The notes: generated by a model from the sequence alone, not told the origin. DNA of 64,000 bases from an uncultured Pelagibacteraceae bacterium (GCA_902521355.1 CABYRT010000003.1:1-64000), one strand, 5' to 3'; shown: positions 23,924 to 33,143, numbered from the stretch's first letter. Program-made: numbers and translations.

Positions 23924-24708
23924 TGTCTAATCAATATGAAGTTTTAGGAAAAGCACCTGGTGCAGAAGATTTAAAAAATTTATCTTCAGAAGATATTCAT
24001 TTAACAATAAAAAATTTGAATGCTGGATATGGTAAAATGGAGATTTTACATAATTTTGATTTATTTGTAAGCAAAGCACAATCATTATGTTTAATTGGTC
24101 CTAATGGAGCGGGTAAATCAACAATACTTCATTCTATATATGGATTTACAAATATTTTTTCTGGTAAAATAGAAATTGATGGAAAAGAAATAACAAATTT
24201 AACACCAGCTGAAAAATTAAAGTCAGTTGGTATAGCTTATATTCTGCAAGATAATTCAGTTTTTCCAGATATGACTGTTGAAGAAAATTTGTTAATGGGT
24301 GGTTTTATCAAAGATAAAACGGAAGAATCATATCAAGAGGCAGAAAAGATTTTAGATAAATATGAAAGATTAAGGAACAGAAGAAATCAACCAGCAAAAG
24401 TTTTATCAGGTGGTGAAAGAAGATTATTAGAAATATCTAGAGCTTTAGTAATGAAGCCTTCAGTTCTTTTAGTTGATGAGCCTTCTATTGGATTAGAGCC
24501 GAGATATATTGATATGGTATTTGAAATTTTGGGAGACTTACAAAAAAATGAAAAAAAAACAATTATTCTAGTTGAGCAAAACGCCAAAAAAGGTTTAGAG
24601 TTTTCTGATATTGGATATGTATTAGTATCCGGCCAAACTGCTATAGCAGGAAGAGGTGATGATTTACTTAAAAATGATGATGTTGGACGTCTATTTCTAG
24701 GCGGATGA
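23923..24708 (+). CDS. livF: Liv-type ABC transporter ATPase LivF (system 1)
   Basis: A 261-residue ATP-binding subunit. It has an N-terminal extension of about 25 residues before the ABC core, Walker A GPNGAGKST, signature LSGGERR and Walker B VLLVDEPSIGLEP. The C-terminal LLKNDDVGRLFLGG is typical of LivF. It overlaps livG by one base and azlC by four bases, so azlCD probably lie in the same transcript. Confidence 0.93.
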   Translation: MSNQYEVLGKAPGAEDLKNLSSEDIHLTIKNLNAGYGKMEILHNFDLFVSKAQSLCLIGPNGAGKSTILHSIYGFTNIFSGKIEIDGKEITNLTPAEKLKSVGIAYILQDNSVFPDMTVEENLLMGGFIKDKTEESYQEAEKILDKYERLRNRRNQPAKVLSGGERRLLEISRALVMKPSVLLVDEPSIGLEPRYIDMVFEILGDLQKNEKKTIILVEQNAKKGLEFSDIGYVLVSGQTAIAGRGDDLLKNDDVGRLFLGG

Positions 24709-25408
24709 TTAATTCAAAATATTTTTTCAAAGGAATTCTTTGTGCAAAAGAATTCGATAGCCCTGCAATTGCTCTAGGTTTAAGCTTTTTAGCAATAGGT
24801 GCATTACTAAAAAATTTAGGTTTTACAATTCAAGAAAGTATTTTTTCTACTTTTTTAACTTATGCATTACCTGGCTCACTTGTGATGGCAGAATCGATTT
24901 TGATTGGCGTTTCGTTACTTAATTTATTTTTTGCAGTTTGGTTAGTTAATGCAAGATTGTATCCGATGACTGTATCTTTAATGCCATTGTTAAAGCACCA
25001 AAGTCAACCAAGATGGAAGTATTATTTATCCTGTCATTTTGTTGCGGTATCTTCGTGGTTAATTCTTAAAATAATTATAAAGATATTGAAAAAAAATATA
25101 GAGTCGATTTTTGGATAGGAATTGGAACTGCAACTTGGTTGATAGCAATTTTTTCAACTATCTTAGGTTATTACTCTGCTGATTTCTTAAATAGAGAAAT
25201 GATGATTGGATTAGCTATAATTAATCCAATTTATTTTACTTGCACAATGATAGGAGTGATGAATTCTATACAATTAAATGTTTCAATAATTTTAGGAGCT
25301 ATCTTAGGACCTTTATTTTATTTTATTAGTCCTGATTGGTGTGTTTTGATTGGTGGATTTGTAGCTGGAACTGTTGCCTTTGTAATAGGGGAGAAAAATG
25401 TCAGCTAA
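24705..25408 (+). pseudogene. azlC: AzlC-family branched-chain amino-acid permease, interrupted by a -1 frameshift
   Basis: The first frame (24705-25118) encodes the N-terminal part of AzlC (CAKEFDSPAIALGLSFLAIGA, then HFVAVSSW) and then runs into a stop at 25116. The rest (DFWIGIGTATWLIAIFSTILGYYS onward, to 25408) is in the -1 frame. Adding one A to the A4 run at 25068-25071 restores a single reading frame of about 234 residues, the usual AzlC length, reading through KNNYKDIEKKYRVDFW. AzlC pairs with AzlD (next gene, overlapping by 11 bases) for amino-acid export. The frameshift is either real, a slip-prone A run, or a base-calling error. Both halves are otherwise well conserved, which argues for recent loss or error. 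Confidence 0.8.
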
Positions 25409-25724
25409 TATTGTTTTAATAATAGTTATTACATCCTTAGCAACTTATATCTCAAGGTTTTTAGGAGCTTTTACTTCTGAAATAATAGATGAAAATACTA
25501 AAATATATAGGTGGTTTAATTATTTAGCCTATTCGACATTGGCGGCTTTAATTTCTAGAATGATAATATTTCCAGCTGGCGCACTTTCTGACAGTAATTA
25601 CTTGTCCAGATTTATTGTTGTACTTTTAGCAATAATAATTTTTAAATTAACTAGAAATAATTTAGTTTACCCAACTTTATTCTCTGCTATCATTATGTTT
25701 TTATTAAGTAGCTTTACGATATAA
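25398..25724 (+). CDS. azlD: AzlD-family branched-chain amino-acid transport protein
   Basis: A 108-residue membrane protein with about three hydrophobic segments and the family feature ATYISRFLGAFT near its N-terminus. AzlD works with AzlC in export of branched-chain amino acids. It overlaps the azlC reading frame by 11 bases and stops one base before the next ATG. Its presence supports azlC having been functional until recently. Confidence 0.82.
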   Translation: MSANIVLIIVITSLATYISRFLGAFTSEIIDENTKIYRWFNYLAYSTLAALISRMIIFPAGALSDSNYLSRFIVVLLAIIIFKLTRNNLVYPTLFSAIIMFLLSSFTI

Positions 25725-26231
25725 ATGAAAAAAATTATTTTACTATTGTTCTTAATCTTAATACCAGGTATTTCACAAGCAGCATGTGATGATCCTTTAA
25801 CTGATGGAGTTGATTATACTAACTGTAGATTTTCAGATGGACAAGATTTGCAAGGTAGTTATTTGCCTAACTCAAACTTATCATTCGCAAGTTTTATACA
25901 AGTAAATTTTGATAAAAGCATTATGATGACTTCTAACTTGTCATTTGGAACTTTTCCAGAATCAACATTTGTTAGAGCTAACTTATATGAGTCAACTCTA
26001 GTTGGTGGAAATTTCGAAAAAGCTAACTTTACAGGAGCCAATATGACAAGAGTTGATTTTATGGGCTCAACATTGATTGAAGCAAATTTTCAAAATGCAA
26101 ATTTAATGGAAGCTAATTTTACTTCATCGAATATTACCAATGCTAATTTTGATGGAGCAAATTTAATTGGCGCAACATGGACTAATGGTGAAACATGTGG
26201 ACCAAATTCAATTGGAGTTTGTAACAAATAA
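25725..26231 (+). CDS. Secreted pentapeptide-repeat protein
   Basis: A 168-residue protein with a signal peptide (about residues 1-19, ISQAA). From about residue 30 it shows A(N/D)(L/F)xx pentapeptide repeats, for example FEKANFTGANMTRVDF, ANFQNANLMEANF and ANFDGANLIGA, which fold as a right-handed quadrilateral beta-helix. Cysteines near both ends (CDDP...NCRF and ETCGPNSIGVC) suggest disulfides that cap the helix in the periplasm. It begins at the base after the azlD stop. The function is unknown; the repeat type does not define it. Confidence 0.8.
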   Translation: MKKIILLLFLILIPGISQAACDDPLTDGVDYTNCRFSDGQDLQGSYLPNSNLSFASFIQVNFDKSIMMTSNLSFGTFPESTFVRANLYESTLVGGNFEKANFTGANMTRVDFMGSTLIEANFQNANLMEANFTSSNITNANFDGANLIGATWTNGETCGPNSIGVCNK

Positions 26232-26236
26232 TTATA

Positions 26237-27157
26237 ATGGATAGCTTAGATACTATTCAAGGGTTTGATATTTCATTTAGTGATTATTCCAAAAGAATAA
26301 TCAATATTAAAATTGAAGATGAAATTATAGATAAACTAATATTTCCTTTTAAAAAATTTGATATTACAGCTCTTGAATATAAACCTTTTACTAGATTTAC
26401 ACTTGCAAAATCTTTAGATGATTCAACGGGTGGAAAGCTAGGAAAATTTATAAACTCTATATTAAGAGATAGAGACACAGGTTGTTTCATTATAGGACCT
26501 AAAAATAAATCCAAAAAAATTGATAACAATTTTCTTATTAAACTATCAACAGCTGTAACACACTTACTAGGTAATCCAAATTTTGATTCAATGGCTGGAA
26601 AATATTATGCGAGATTTCATGTTAAACATGAGGACAATAGCGACTCATATCTTAGAAAAGCATATACTAATATGGATCTTCATACTGATGGAACTTACGT
26701 CAAAGAAAAAACTGATTGGTTATTAATGTTAAAAATGGAGGAAGAAAATGTTCAAGGAGGTGAAACTGCAATGTTACACCTTGATGATTGGGAACATTTA
26801 GATAGCTTAACTAATGATAAAGTTGGAAAACAAAACTTTATATGGGGTTCTCCAAAAAGTAAAAATGTTGATTACAAGGTGGAACATCCTGTTTTTTCAG
26901 AAGACGAAAATGGAAAACCACAAATTTCTTATATAGACCAATTTCCTGAGCCCAAAAATATGGAACAAGGATTATTTCTACAAAAATTATCAGACTCTTT
27001 AGAAGGAAGTCAAAAAAAGATTGTAATGCCTTTACCAGTTGGCTTTTCAGTAGTTGCAAATAACTATTTCTGGCTTCATGGTAGAAAACCATTTGTAGAA
27101 AATAAAAAATTATCAAGAGAATTACTAAGAATTAGAGGTTCTTTTTTTACTAATTAA
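26237..27157 (+). CDS. glaH: Glutarate 2-hydroxylase, CsiD/GlaH family (Fe(II)/2-oxoglutarate dioxygenase)
   Basis: A 306-residue protein that matches E. coli CsiD/GlaH across its length: ALEYKPFTRF, FDSMAGKYYARF, NSDSYLRKAY, LLHLDDWEHLD-like TAMLHLDDWEHLD, YIDQFPEPKNMEQG and NNYFWLHGRKPF. The iron ligands are His and Asp of LHTDGTY and the His of WLHGR, with a C-terminal Arg for 2-oxoglutarate. The enzyme converts glutarate to L-2-hydroxyglutarate in lysine catabolism. The usual partner, L-2-hydroxyglutarate dehydrogenase (LhgO/LhgD), is not in the window. It sits between two Liv transporters, which hints at import of a linked nutrient. Confidence 0.9.
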   Translation: MDSLDTIQGFDISFSDYSKRIINIKIEDEIIDKLIFPFKKFDITALEYKPFTRFTLAKSLDDSTGGKLGKFINSILRDRDTGCFIIGPKNKSKKIDNNFLIKLSTAVTHLLGNPNFDSMAGKYYARFHVKHEDNSDSYLRKAYTNMDLHTDGTYVKEKTDWLLMLKMEEENVQGGETAMLHLDDWEHLDSLTNDKVGKQNFIWGSPKSKNVDYKVEHPVFSEDENGKPQISYIDQFPEPKNMEQGLFLQKLSDSLEGSQKKIVMPLPVGFSVVANNYFWLHGRKPFVENKKLSRELLRIRGSFFTN

Positions 27158-27190
27158 TTAATTTTAGTGATAATAATCACTTAGTTTATC

Positions 27191-27964
27191 ATGAAAATCG
27201 GATTTATTGGTACAGGACATATCTCGAAATCAGTAATCAACGGAATACTGGGGTCAAAATTAAAAATTAATAAAATAATTGTTTCAAAGAGAAATTCAAA
27301 AATTTCAAGTGAACTTAAAAGAAAAAGTAAAAAGATAAAAATATCTGCTGATAATCAGGATATTATAAATCAATCAAATTGGGTTTTTTTAGCAGTAACA
27401 CCCACGATTGGAAAAATTATTCTTCCAAAATTAAAATTTAAAAAAAATCAAACGATAATAAGTTTTATATCAACTATAAAAATGACTGAATTAAAAAAAT
27501 ATATTAAAGTTAAAACCAAGATTATTAGAGCAATTCCTTTACCTCCAATTTCTCTTAGAAAAGGACCGGTACCAATTTTTCCACCAGATAAACAAGTTAG
27601 AAATTTTTTTAATAAGCTTGGCACATCTGTTGAAATAAAAAATGAAAACCTATCACTAAATTTTTGGTCAACTTCATCAATGATGGCACCATTTTATGAA
27701 TTACTACAAACTCTGAGTGAATGGTTAGTAAAAAAGGGAATTAATAGAAGCGACTCTCAAAAGTATATTACCTCGTTATTTATTGCTTTATCTGAAGATG
27801 CAAAAATTAATTCAAATAAAGATTTAAAAGTCCTTGTTAAAAATTCACAAACCCCAAAAGGTTTAAATGAACAAGCTGTTAAAGAATTAAGAAAACTTGG
27901 ATTTTATAAATCTCTGAATAGAACAGCAAATAGCGTCTTGAATAGATTAAAAAAAAGTAAGTAA
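27191..27964 (+). CDS. Pyrroline-5-carboxylate reductase-like (ProC family) oxidoreductase
   Basis: A 257-residue protein with a Rossmann motif at the N-terminus (MKIGFIGTGHISKSV), the VFLAVTP stretch and the IRAIPLPP segment of the ProC fold. The C-terminal dimerisation domain is present but divergent, with SQTPKGLNEQAV in place of the usual SPGGTT-type motif. It may reduce pyrroline-5-carboxylate or a related cyclic imine, or act on another substrate. It is AT-rich and Lys-rich. It lies 33 bases after the CsiD gene and 1 base before livG of system 2. Confidence 0.7.
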   Translation: MKIGFIGTGHISKSVINGILGSKLKINKIIVSKRNSKISSELKRKSKKIKISADNQDIINQSNWVFLAVTPTIGKIILPKLKFKKNQTIISFISTIKMTELKKYIKVKTKIIRAIPLPPISLRKGPVPIFPPDKQVRNFFNKLGTSVEIKNENLSLNFWSTSSMMAPFYELLQTLSEWLVKKGINRSDSQKYITSLFIALSEDAKINSNKDLKVLVKNSQTPKGLNEQAVKELRKLGFYKSLNRTANSVLNRLKKSK

Positions 27965-27965
27965 A

Positions 27966-28754
27966 ATGTCTGACAATATCTTACAGGTAAATAATCTTAC
28001 AAAATTATTCGGAGGACTAGCAGCAGTATCAAATTGCTCATTAAATATTAGATCGGGTTCAATAACTGGAATAATTGGCCCAAACGGTTCAGGGAAAACA
28101 ACATTATTTAATTTAATAGCTGGAAATTTAAAATCTAATGATGGAGAGGTAATATTTAATGATGAAAATATTACTGATGTACCATCACATGAGTTATTTG
28201 GCAGAGGATTATTAAGAACTTTTCAGATTGCACATGAATTTTCAAACTTAACAGTTTTAGAAAACTTAATGATGGTGCCTTCAAATCAAAGCGGAGAAAA
28301 TTTATTAAATGCACTTATTAAACCAGGACTAGTTAAAAAAGAGGAAAAAGTTATTAGAGAAAAAGCCTATGAAGTTGTAGATTTTCTTAATTTAACACAT
28401 TTAGCAAATGAAAGGGCAGGAAATCTTTCAGGAGGTCAAAAAAAATTATTAGAATTAGGAAGAACTATGATGGTTGATGCAAAATTGGTTTTACTTGATG
28501 AAGTGGGAGCGGGAGTTAATCGAACACTTTTAAAAGATCTAGGAACTGCAATATTAAAATTGAATAAAGAAAAAAATTACACTTTTTGTATGATAGAGCA
28601 TGATATGGATTTTATAAGCAGAATGTGTGATCCAGTAATAGTAATGGCAGATGGTTCAGTTTTATTTGAAGGAACATCTGATGAAGTGAAAAAAAACGAA
28701 AAAGTAATTGAGAGCTATCTTGGAAAGTCAAACTTAACAAAAAAAGAAAATTAA
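27966..28754 (+). CDS. livG: Liv-type ABC transporter ATPase LivG (system 2)
   Basis: A 262-residue ATP-binding subunit with Walker A GPNGSGKTT, signature LSGGQKK and Walker B LVLLDEVGAGVN, where the usual Pro after Glu is replaced by Val. RTFQIAHEFSNLTVLENLM and the C-terminal KKNEKVIESYLG are typical of LivG. It opens the second complete Liv operon and overlaps livF by one base. Confidence 0.92.
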   Translation: MSDNILQVNNLTKLFGGLAAVSNCSLNIRSGSITGIIGPNGSGKTTLFNLIAGNLKSNDGEVIFNDENITDVPSHELFGRGLLRTFQIAHEFSNLTVLENLMMVPSNQSGENLLNALIKPGLVKKEEKVIREKAYEVVDFLNLTHLANERAGNLSGGQKKLLELGRTMMVDAKLVLLDEVGAGVNRTLLKDLGTAILKLNKEKNYTFCMIEHDMDFISRMCDPVIVMADGSVLFEGTSDEVKKNEKVIESYLGKSNLTKKEN

Positions 28755-29461
28755 TGGCATACTTTGAAGGAGCAAAAATGACTGCAGGTTATGGGGATGG
28801 TCCTGATATTATTAGTTCATGTTCCATAACTGCCAATAGGGGAGAGATAGTAGCTATTCTAGGTCCCAATGGTGCTGGCAAATCAACAGCCATGAAAGCG
28901 ATGCTTGGATTATTAAAATTAAAATCAGGTTCTGTAACTTTGAATGGTGAAGATATTTCAAAAATTAATCCTCAAGATCGAGTAAAAAAGGGTATTTCAT
29001 TTGTTCCACAAACAAGAAATGTATTTGCTGAGTTGACTGTAAGAGAAAATTTAGAGATTGGTGGCTTTTTGACAGAAGGTTGTTTAGAAAATAAAATTGA
29101 GAGTATTTATAGTTTATTTCCAATCTTGAGTGAAAAAAAATCCCAAGTCGTCGGACAATTATCTGGCGGACAACGTCAGCAAGTCGCGCTTGGAAGAGCT
29201 TTAATGAGTGATCCATCAGTTCTTATGTTAGATGAGCCCACAGCTGGAGTTTCTCCAATTGTAATGGATGAATTGTTTGAACATATAATAAAAGTTAAAA
29301 AAACAAATGTTGCCGTTATTATGGTCGAGCAAAACGCAAAGCAAGCATTAAGTATTTCAGATCGAGGCTATGTATTGGTAACAGGTCAAAATAAATTTGA
29401 GGGATCCGGTAATGATTTGCTTGAGGATCCCGAGGTTCGTAGATCATTTTTGGGAGCGTAA
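28754..29461 (+). CDS. livF: Liv-type ABC transporter ATPase LivF (system 2)
   Basis: A 235-residue ATP-binding subunit with Walker A GPNGAGKST, signature LSGGQRQQ and Walker B VLMLDEPTAGVSP. The end (LLEDPEVRRSFLGA) is typical of LivF. It overlaps livG and livH by one base on each side. Confidence 0.93.
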   Translation: MAYFEGAKMTAGYGDGPDIISSCSITANRGEIVAILGPNGAGKSTAMKAMLGLLKLKSGSVTLNGEDISKINPQDRVKKGISFVPQTRNVFAELTVRENLEIGGFLTEGCLENKIESIYSLFPILSEKKSQVVGQLSGGQRQQVALGRALMSDPSVLMLDEPTAGVSPIVMDELFEHIIKVKKTNVAVIMVEQNAKQALSISDRGYVLVTGQNKFEGSGNDLLEDPEVRRSFLGA

Positions 29462-30471
29462 TGGATTTCTTAAATGCAATAATTGTACTTTTTAATTTCA
29501 CAGTAATACCAGCGTTAGCTTATGGTTCACAATTAGCTTTAGGTGCTATTTTTGTTACTTTAATTTATGCAGTTTTAAGATTTGCTAATTTTGCAACCGG
29601 AGACATGATGTCTTTTGGAACAATGTTTGCAGTTATTCTAACATATTATTTTCAGTCTTTAGGTTTTGGATTAGGTTTTTTACCAACAGCACTTTTAACA
29701 ATTCCTTTCGCCATCCTTATGATGATTTTATATATGTTAATCATAGATAAATTTGTTTTCAGTTATTACAGGATAAAAAAAAGTCCTCCAGTTCAGTTTG
29801 CAATGGTTAGTGTAGGGGTTATGTTTGTCACTCAAGCCTTAATTAGAATAATCATTGGACCATCTGATAGAAGATTTTTAGATGGTGAAAAATTTATAAT
29901 TAAAGCAACGGAATTTAAAGAAATGACTGGTCTCGCAGAAGGTATAACTTTAAAATCAACACAAGCAATAACAATAATCGTTACTTTAGTTGTTGTTTCA
30001 ATAATGTTTTGGTTTTTAAATAGAACTAAAACTGGAACAAGTATGAGAGCTTATTCGGACAATGAAGATTTAGCATTATTGTCTGGTATAGATCCTAAGA
30101 GAGTTGTTTTGATAACATGGGTCATTGCAGGAATTTTGGCTACTATTGGTGGAGTATTATACGGTTTAGATAAAAGTTATAGACCTTTTGTTTATTTTAA
30201 TAATATGCTTCCAATATTTGCCGCAGCAATTGTTGGGGGAATCGGAAATCCATTTGGAGCCTTCCTAGGTGGATATGTTATAGCTTTTGCAGAAATATTT
30301 GTAACTTACGCATACAAAAGATTTATTTCATATCTATTACCTGAACATCTTGAGCCAGATTCTTTACTCCAGTTATTATCGACAGATTACAAGTTTGCAG
30401 TTTCATTCTCAATTTTAGTAATTGTTTTATTAATAAGGCCGTCAGGTATCTTTAAAGGAAAAGTAATATGA
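29461..30471 (+). CDS. livH: Liv-type ABC transporter permease LivH (system 2)
   Basis: A 336-residue permease of the LivH branch with about eight hydrophobic segments. LALGAIFVTLIYAVLRFANFATGDMM is the characteristic N-terminal part, and MRAYSDNEDLALLSGIDPKRV is the ATPase-contact region. It is slightly longer than the system 1 protein, with an extra hydrophilic loop near residues 135-165. It overlaps livM by 4 bases. Confidence 0.92.
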   Translation: MDFLNAIIVLFNFTVIPALAYGSQLALGAIFVTLIYAVLRFANFATGDMMSFGTMFAVILTYYFQSLGFGLGFLPTALLTIPFAILMMILYMLIIDKFVFSYYRIKKSPPVQFAMVSVGVMFVTQALIRIIIGPSDRRFLDGEKFIIKATEFKEMTGLAEGITLKSTQAITIIVTLVVVSIMFWFLNRTKTGTSMRAYSDNEDLALLSGIDPKRVVLITWVIAGILATIGGVLYGLDKSYRPFVYFNNMLPIFAAAIVGGIGNPFGAFLGGYVIAFAEIFVTYAYKRFISYLLPEHLEPDSLLQLLSTDYKFAVSFSILVIVLLIRPSGIFKGKVI

Positions 30472-31838
30472 GGAATTATAAAAATGTCATCGCCGCATAT
30501 TCAATCATGATATTTTTAATAATTTTGGTTGGGATATTTCAATCCTGGTCTATAGCATTAACTATTTTAAATTATTGTTTAATTTCTGCAGTTATGACAA
30601 TTGGGGCAAATATACAATGGGGTTATGCTGGATTAATTAATTTTGGGATAATGGGATATACAGCATTAGGAGGATTAGCTGTAGTTTTAGTTTCGGTTGA
30701 ACCAGTCAAAAAAGCTTGGCAAGTTGGAGGTTTAAATATTTTAGCTTGTATATGGATAATTGTTGCAATTATCTTTGTAGTTAAATTTATACTTAATAGA
30801 TTTGATAAGTCTAAATTAAGAAATTACTCAGTAGCTTCTGTAATCTTGGGTGGAATAATTTTACTAAGAGTAACTGCTGCACCAGGGATAGAAGCTATAG
30901 AGTCAGTTGATCCAGCAAAGACAGGATTTCTCGGTGGCATGGGATTACCCGTTTTATTTTCCTGGATTTTTGGTGCGCTTTTAGCTGGCGGTTTAGCATT
31001 TGTCATAGGAAAGATCGCATTAGGTCTTCGTGCAGATTATTTAGCTATTGCAACATTATTAATAGCAGAAATTATCGTTTCAATTATTAAACATGAGGAA
31101 TGGTTGGCAAGAGGTGTAAAAAATGTAATAGGATTAAAAAGACCAGCACCATACGAAATAGATCTACAAACTTCAGAATGGTTTATAAATTTAGTTACAA
31201 AATTTAATTCATCAAAATTAAATTTGATTAATTCAATCTCTGATAAGCAAGAAGCTCTAAATCAAATGGTTATTGATGCTTCATCGGTCTATGTAAAATT
31301 ATGTTTTACAGGTTTATTTCTTACTGTTGTTATTATCTTGTTAATTGTGACACAGAAAGCCCTTTATTCACCTTGGGGAAGAAAAATGAGAGCTATAAGA
31401 GATAATGAAGAGGCGGCAAGTGCAATGGGTAAAAATATTGTTAAAGAGCATCTTCTTATTTTTATTTTGGGATCTGCAATTGTTGGCTTAGCTGGAGCTA
31501 TGATGGTTACAAATGACGGTTTGTTTACACCAGGTAGCTACAGACCTATGAGATATACTTTTGTAATTTGGGTTATGGTTATAGTAGGTGGAACAGGAAA
31601 TAATTTCGGAGCAATATTGGGGGGATTTGTAGTTTGGTTTTTATGGGTCGAAGCTGCTCCAATTGCATTATTTTTAATTAATTTGTTTACATCCCATCTG
31701 CCAGAAACTAATGCAATTAGAGTTCACTTAATTGAAAGTGCTCCATATTTTAGATTCTTAGTTATTGGAATTGGTTTACTTTTAATAATGCGTTATAGAC
31801 CACAAGGAATTATTCCAGAAAAAATCATCAAACAATAA
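30468..31838 (+). CDS. livM: Liv-type ABC transporter permease LivM (system 2), long form
   Basis: A 456-residue LivM-branch permease, about 100 residues longer than usual. GLRADYLAIATLLIAEII and MRAIRDNEEAASAMGKNIVKEH are clear family motifs. The extra length comes from a segment at about residues 95-150 and a hydrophilic loop at about 215-275 before the next membrane helix. It overlaps livH by 4 bases and a 22-codon frame by one base (TAATG). Confidence 0.9.
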   Translation: MRNYKNVIAAYSIMIFLIILVGIFQSWSIALTILNYCLISAVMTIGANIQWGYAGLINFGIMGYTALGGLAVVLVSVEPVKKAWQVGGLNILACIWIIVAIIFVVKFILNRFDKSKLRNYSVASVILGGIILLRVTAAPGIEAIESVDPAKTGFLGGMGLPVLFSWIFGALLAGGLAFVIGKIALGLRADYLAIATLLIAEIIVSIIKHEEWLARGVKNVIGLKRPAPYEIDLQTSEWFINLVTKFNSSKLNLINSISDKQEALNQMVIDASSVYVKLCFTGLFLTVVIILLIVTQKALYSPWGRKMRAIRDNEEAASAMGKNIVKEHLLIFILGSAIVGLAGAMMVTNDGLFTPGSYRPMRYTFVIWVMVIVGGTGNNFGAILGGFVVWFLWVEAAPIALFLINLFTSHLPETNAIRVHLIESAPYFRFLVIGIGLLLIMRYRPQGIIPEKIIKQ

Positions 31839-31906
31839 TGTATTATATTTTATTAGGTATTGTTTTAGGATTAATATTGTATTTATCTGACAAATATTTA
31901 TTTTAA
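31838..31906 (+). CDS. 22-residue single-helix membrane peptide after livM (system 2)
   Basis: The ATG overlaps the livM stop by one base (TAATG). The frame encodes MYYILLGIVLGLILYLSDKY plus two residues, which is one hydrophobic helix with a short charged end, and stops at TAA just inside the following terminator stem. Its size and coupling resemble small transporter-associated peptides. It could also be chance coding in AT-rich DNA. Confidence 0.4.
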   Translation: MYYILLGIVLGLILYLSDKYLF

Positions 31907-31932
31907 AACCCCAGTTAAGAAACTGGGGTTTT
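31905..31932. terminator. Bidirectional terminator between Liv system 2 and its convergent binding-protein gene
   Basis: A 12-base perfect stem (AAAACCCCAGTT / AACTGGGGTTTT) with an AAGA loop has A-rich and T-rich flanks on both sides, so it can end transcripts from both directions. It lies between the plus-strand permease operon and the minus-strand binding protein. Confidence 0.93.
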
Positions 31933-31941
31933 AATTTCTAA

Positions 31942-33132
31942 TTATCTTTGCTTTTTGTCTTTAAACTTTCCACCTTTTATTTCTTTTTCAATAAAAGATC
32001 CAAAAGCTTCACCAACATCTGTAAATTCAACAGCTGTAGCACCTTCATAGTTTACCGCTTTACCTTTAGCTAATAAATCAAGCGCTTTCTTTAATTCACC
32101 TGGATAAATTTTTGTTCCAGGAGCATTGGCTACTGACATTACGTTTTTTTGAACAGTCATTCTGTCAGCTTTTCCACCAGCTTGCATTGCAAGCGTGATC
32201 AAGGCTGCCGCGTCATAACTTTCACCTGTGTAAGGACCTGATGAATCAATACCACCAGCACTAGCAACTTCTTTAAATATACCAGCACCTTTACCCATTG
32301 ATCCAGGTAAAGATCCAAATGATTTATTTAAATCTTTTCCAAATCTGTCAGTAAGAGAGTCACCAATCATTCCATCTGAAAGAACAAAAGTATCAAATGA
32401 TCCAGAGTCTAATGATCCTTGAATTATACTACCACCAGCTTGGTCTAAGTAACCTAAAACAGCAAGAGCATCTCCACCCGCTGCTGCAAGTGTAGCTACT
32501 TCTGCACCATAGTCACCTTTACCTTCTTCGTGTGCTGTAACAGCTGTTACTTTAATACCATGAGCTTTAACTGCAGCTACATAAACATCAGCTAAACCTT
32601 TTCCGTAGTCATTGTTAGTATGAGTTACAGCTAATGATTTAACTTTTCTGTCCTTTGTAATATCCGCTAAGACTTGTCCACCTCTAGCATCTGATGGAGC
32701 AGTTCTGAAGAAATAACCATTATCATTAAGATCTGTTAATCCTGGAGATGTAGCTGATGGTGAAATCATAACAACACCATTTGGTACGGCAACATTAGTT
32801 GCTATTGCACCTGTAACACCAGAACAATCAGCACCCATAATAGCAACAACACCACCTGAAACTAAACCTTCAGCAGCAGTTGTAGCAGCAGCAGAATCAA
32901 CACAAGTTGAGTCAGCTCTTTCTACAGATATTTTTTTTCCACCAAGTAATGAGCCAGAATCTGAAGCTTCTTTAAAAGCAAGTTCAGCAGAAGCAGCCAT
33001 TGCAGGTGTTAGGGTTTCAATTGGACCAGTAAATCCTAAAATAATACCCATTTTAATTCCATGCCCATCTGAAAAAGCTTTTGAAGTAAAGCTTAAGATA
33101 AACACGAATATACCTATCAGTAATTTTTTCAT
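31942..33132 (-). CDS. Branched-chain amino-acid-type ABC transporter, periplasmic binding protein (system 2)
   Basis: A 396-residue type I binding protein with a signal peptide (about residues 1-22). GIKMGIILGFTGPIETLTPAMAASAELAFKEA opens the mature protein, and the ADCSGVTGAIATNVAVPNGVVMISPSATSPGL region matches the Peripla_BP_6 ligand-binding half. It is encoded convergently to the livGFHM operon of system 2 and is therefore its likely partner, under its own promoter. AGGGAAA precedes the ATG. The ligand is unknown. Confidence 0.9.
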   Translation of the reverse strand: MKKLLIGIFVFILSFTSKAFSDGHGIKMGIILGFTGPIETLTPAMAASAELAFKEASDSGSLLGGKKISVERADSTCVDSAAATTAAEGLVSGGVVAIMGADCSGVTGAIATNVAVPNGVVMISPSATSPGLTDLNDNGYFFRTAPSDARGGQVLADITKDRKVKSLAVTHTNNDYGKGLADVYVAAVKAHGIKVTAVTAHEEGKGDYGAEVATLAAAGGDALAVLGYLDQAGGSIIQGSLDSGSFDTFVLSDGMIGDSLTDRFGKDLNKSFGSLPGSMGKGAGIFKEVASAGGIDSSGPYTGESYDAAALITLAMQAGGKADRMTVQKNVMSVANAPGTKIYPGELKKALDLLAKGKAVNYEGATAVEFTDVGEAFGSFIEKEIKGGKFKDKKQR

Positions 33133-33143
33133 ATTTTCCCTTT

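Noticed and set aside
25139..25408. A separate small membrane protein gene
   Set aside because: Its sequence is the C-terminal half of AzlC and joins the upstream half after one added base, so it was merged with the frameshifted azlC.
25800..26170. Short periodic repeat pattern resembling a repeat array
   Set aside because: The periodicity is about 15 bases and in frame, from pentapeptide repeats in the encoded protein, not a CRISPR or tandem DNA repeat.
27166..27181. A 6-base hairpin before the ProC-like gene (AGTGAT/ATCACT)
   Set aside because: It is short and AT-rich, with no T run, and could easily be chance.
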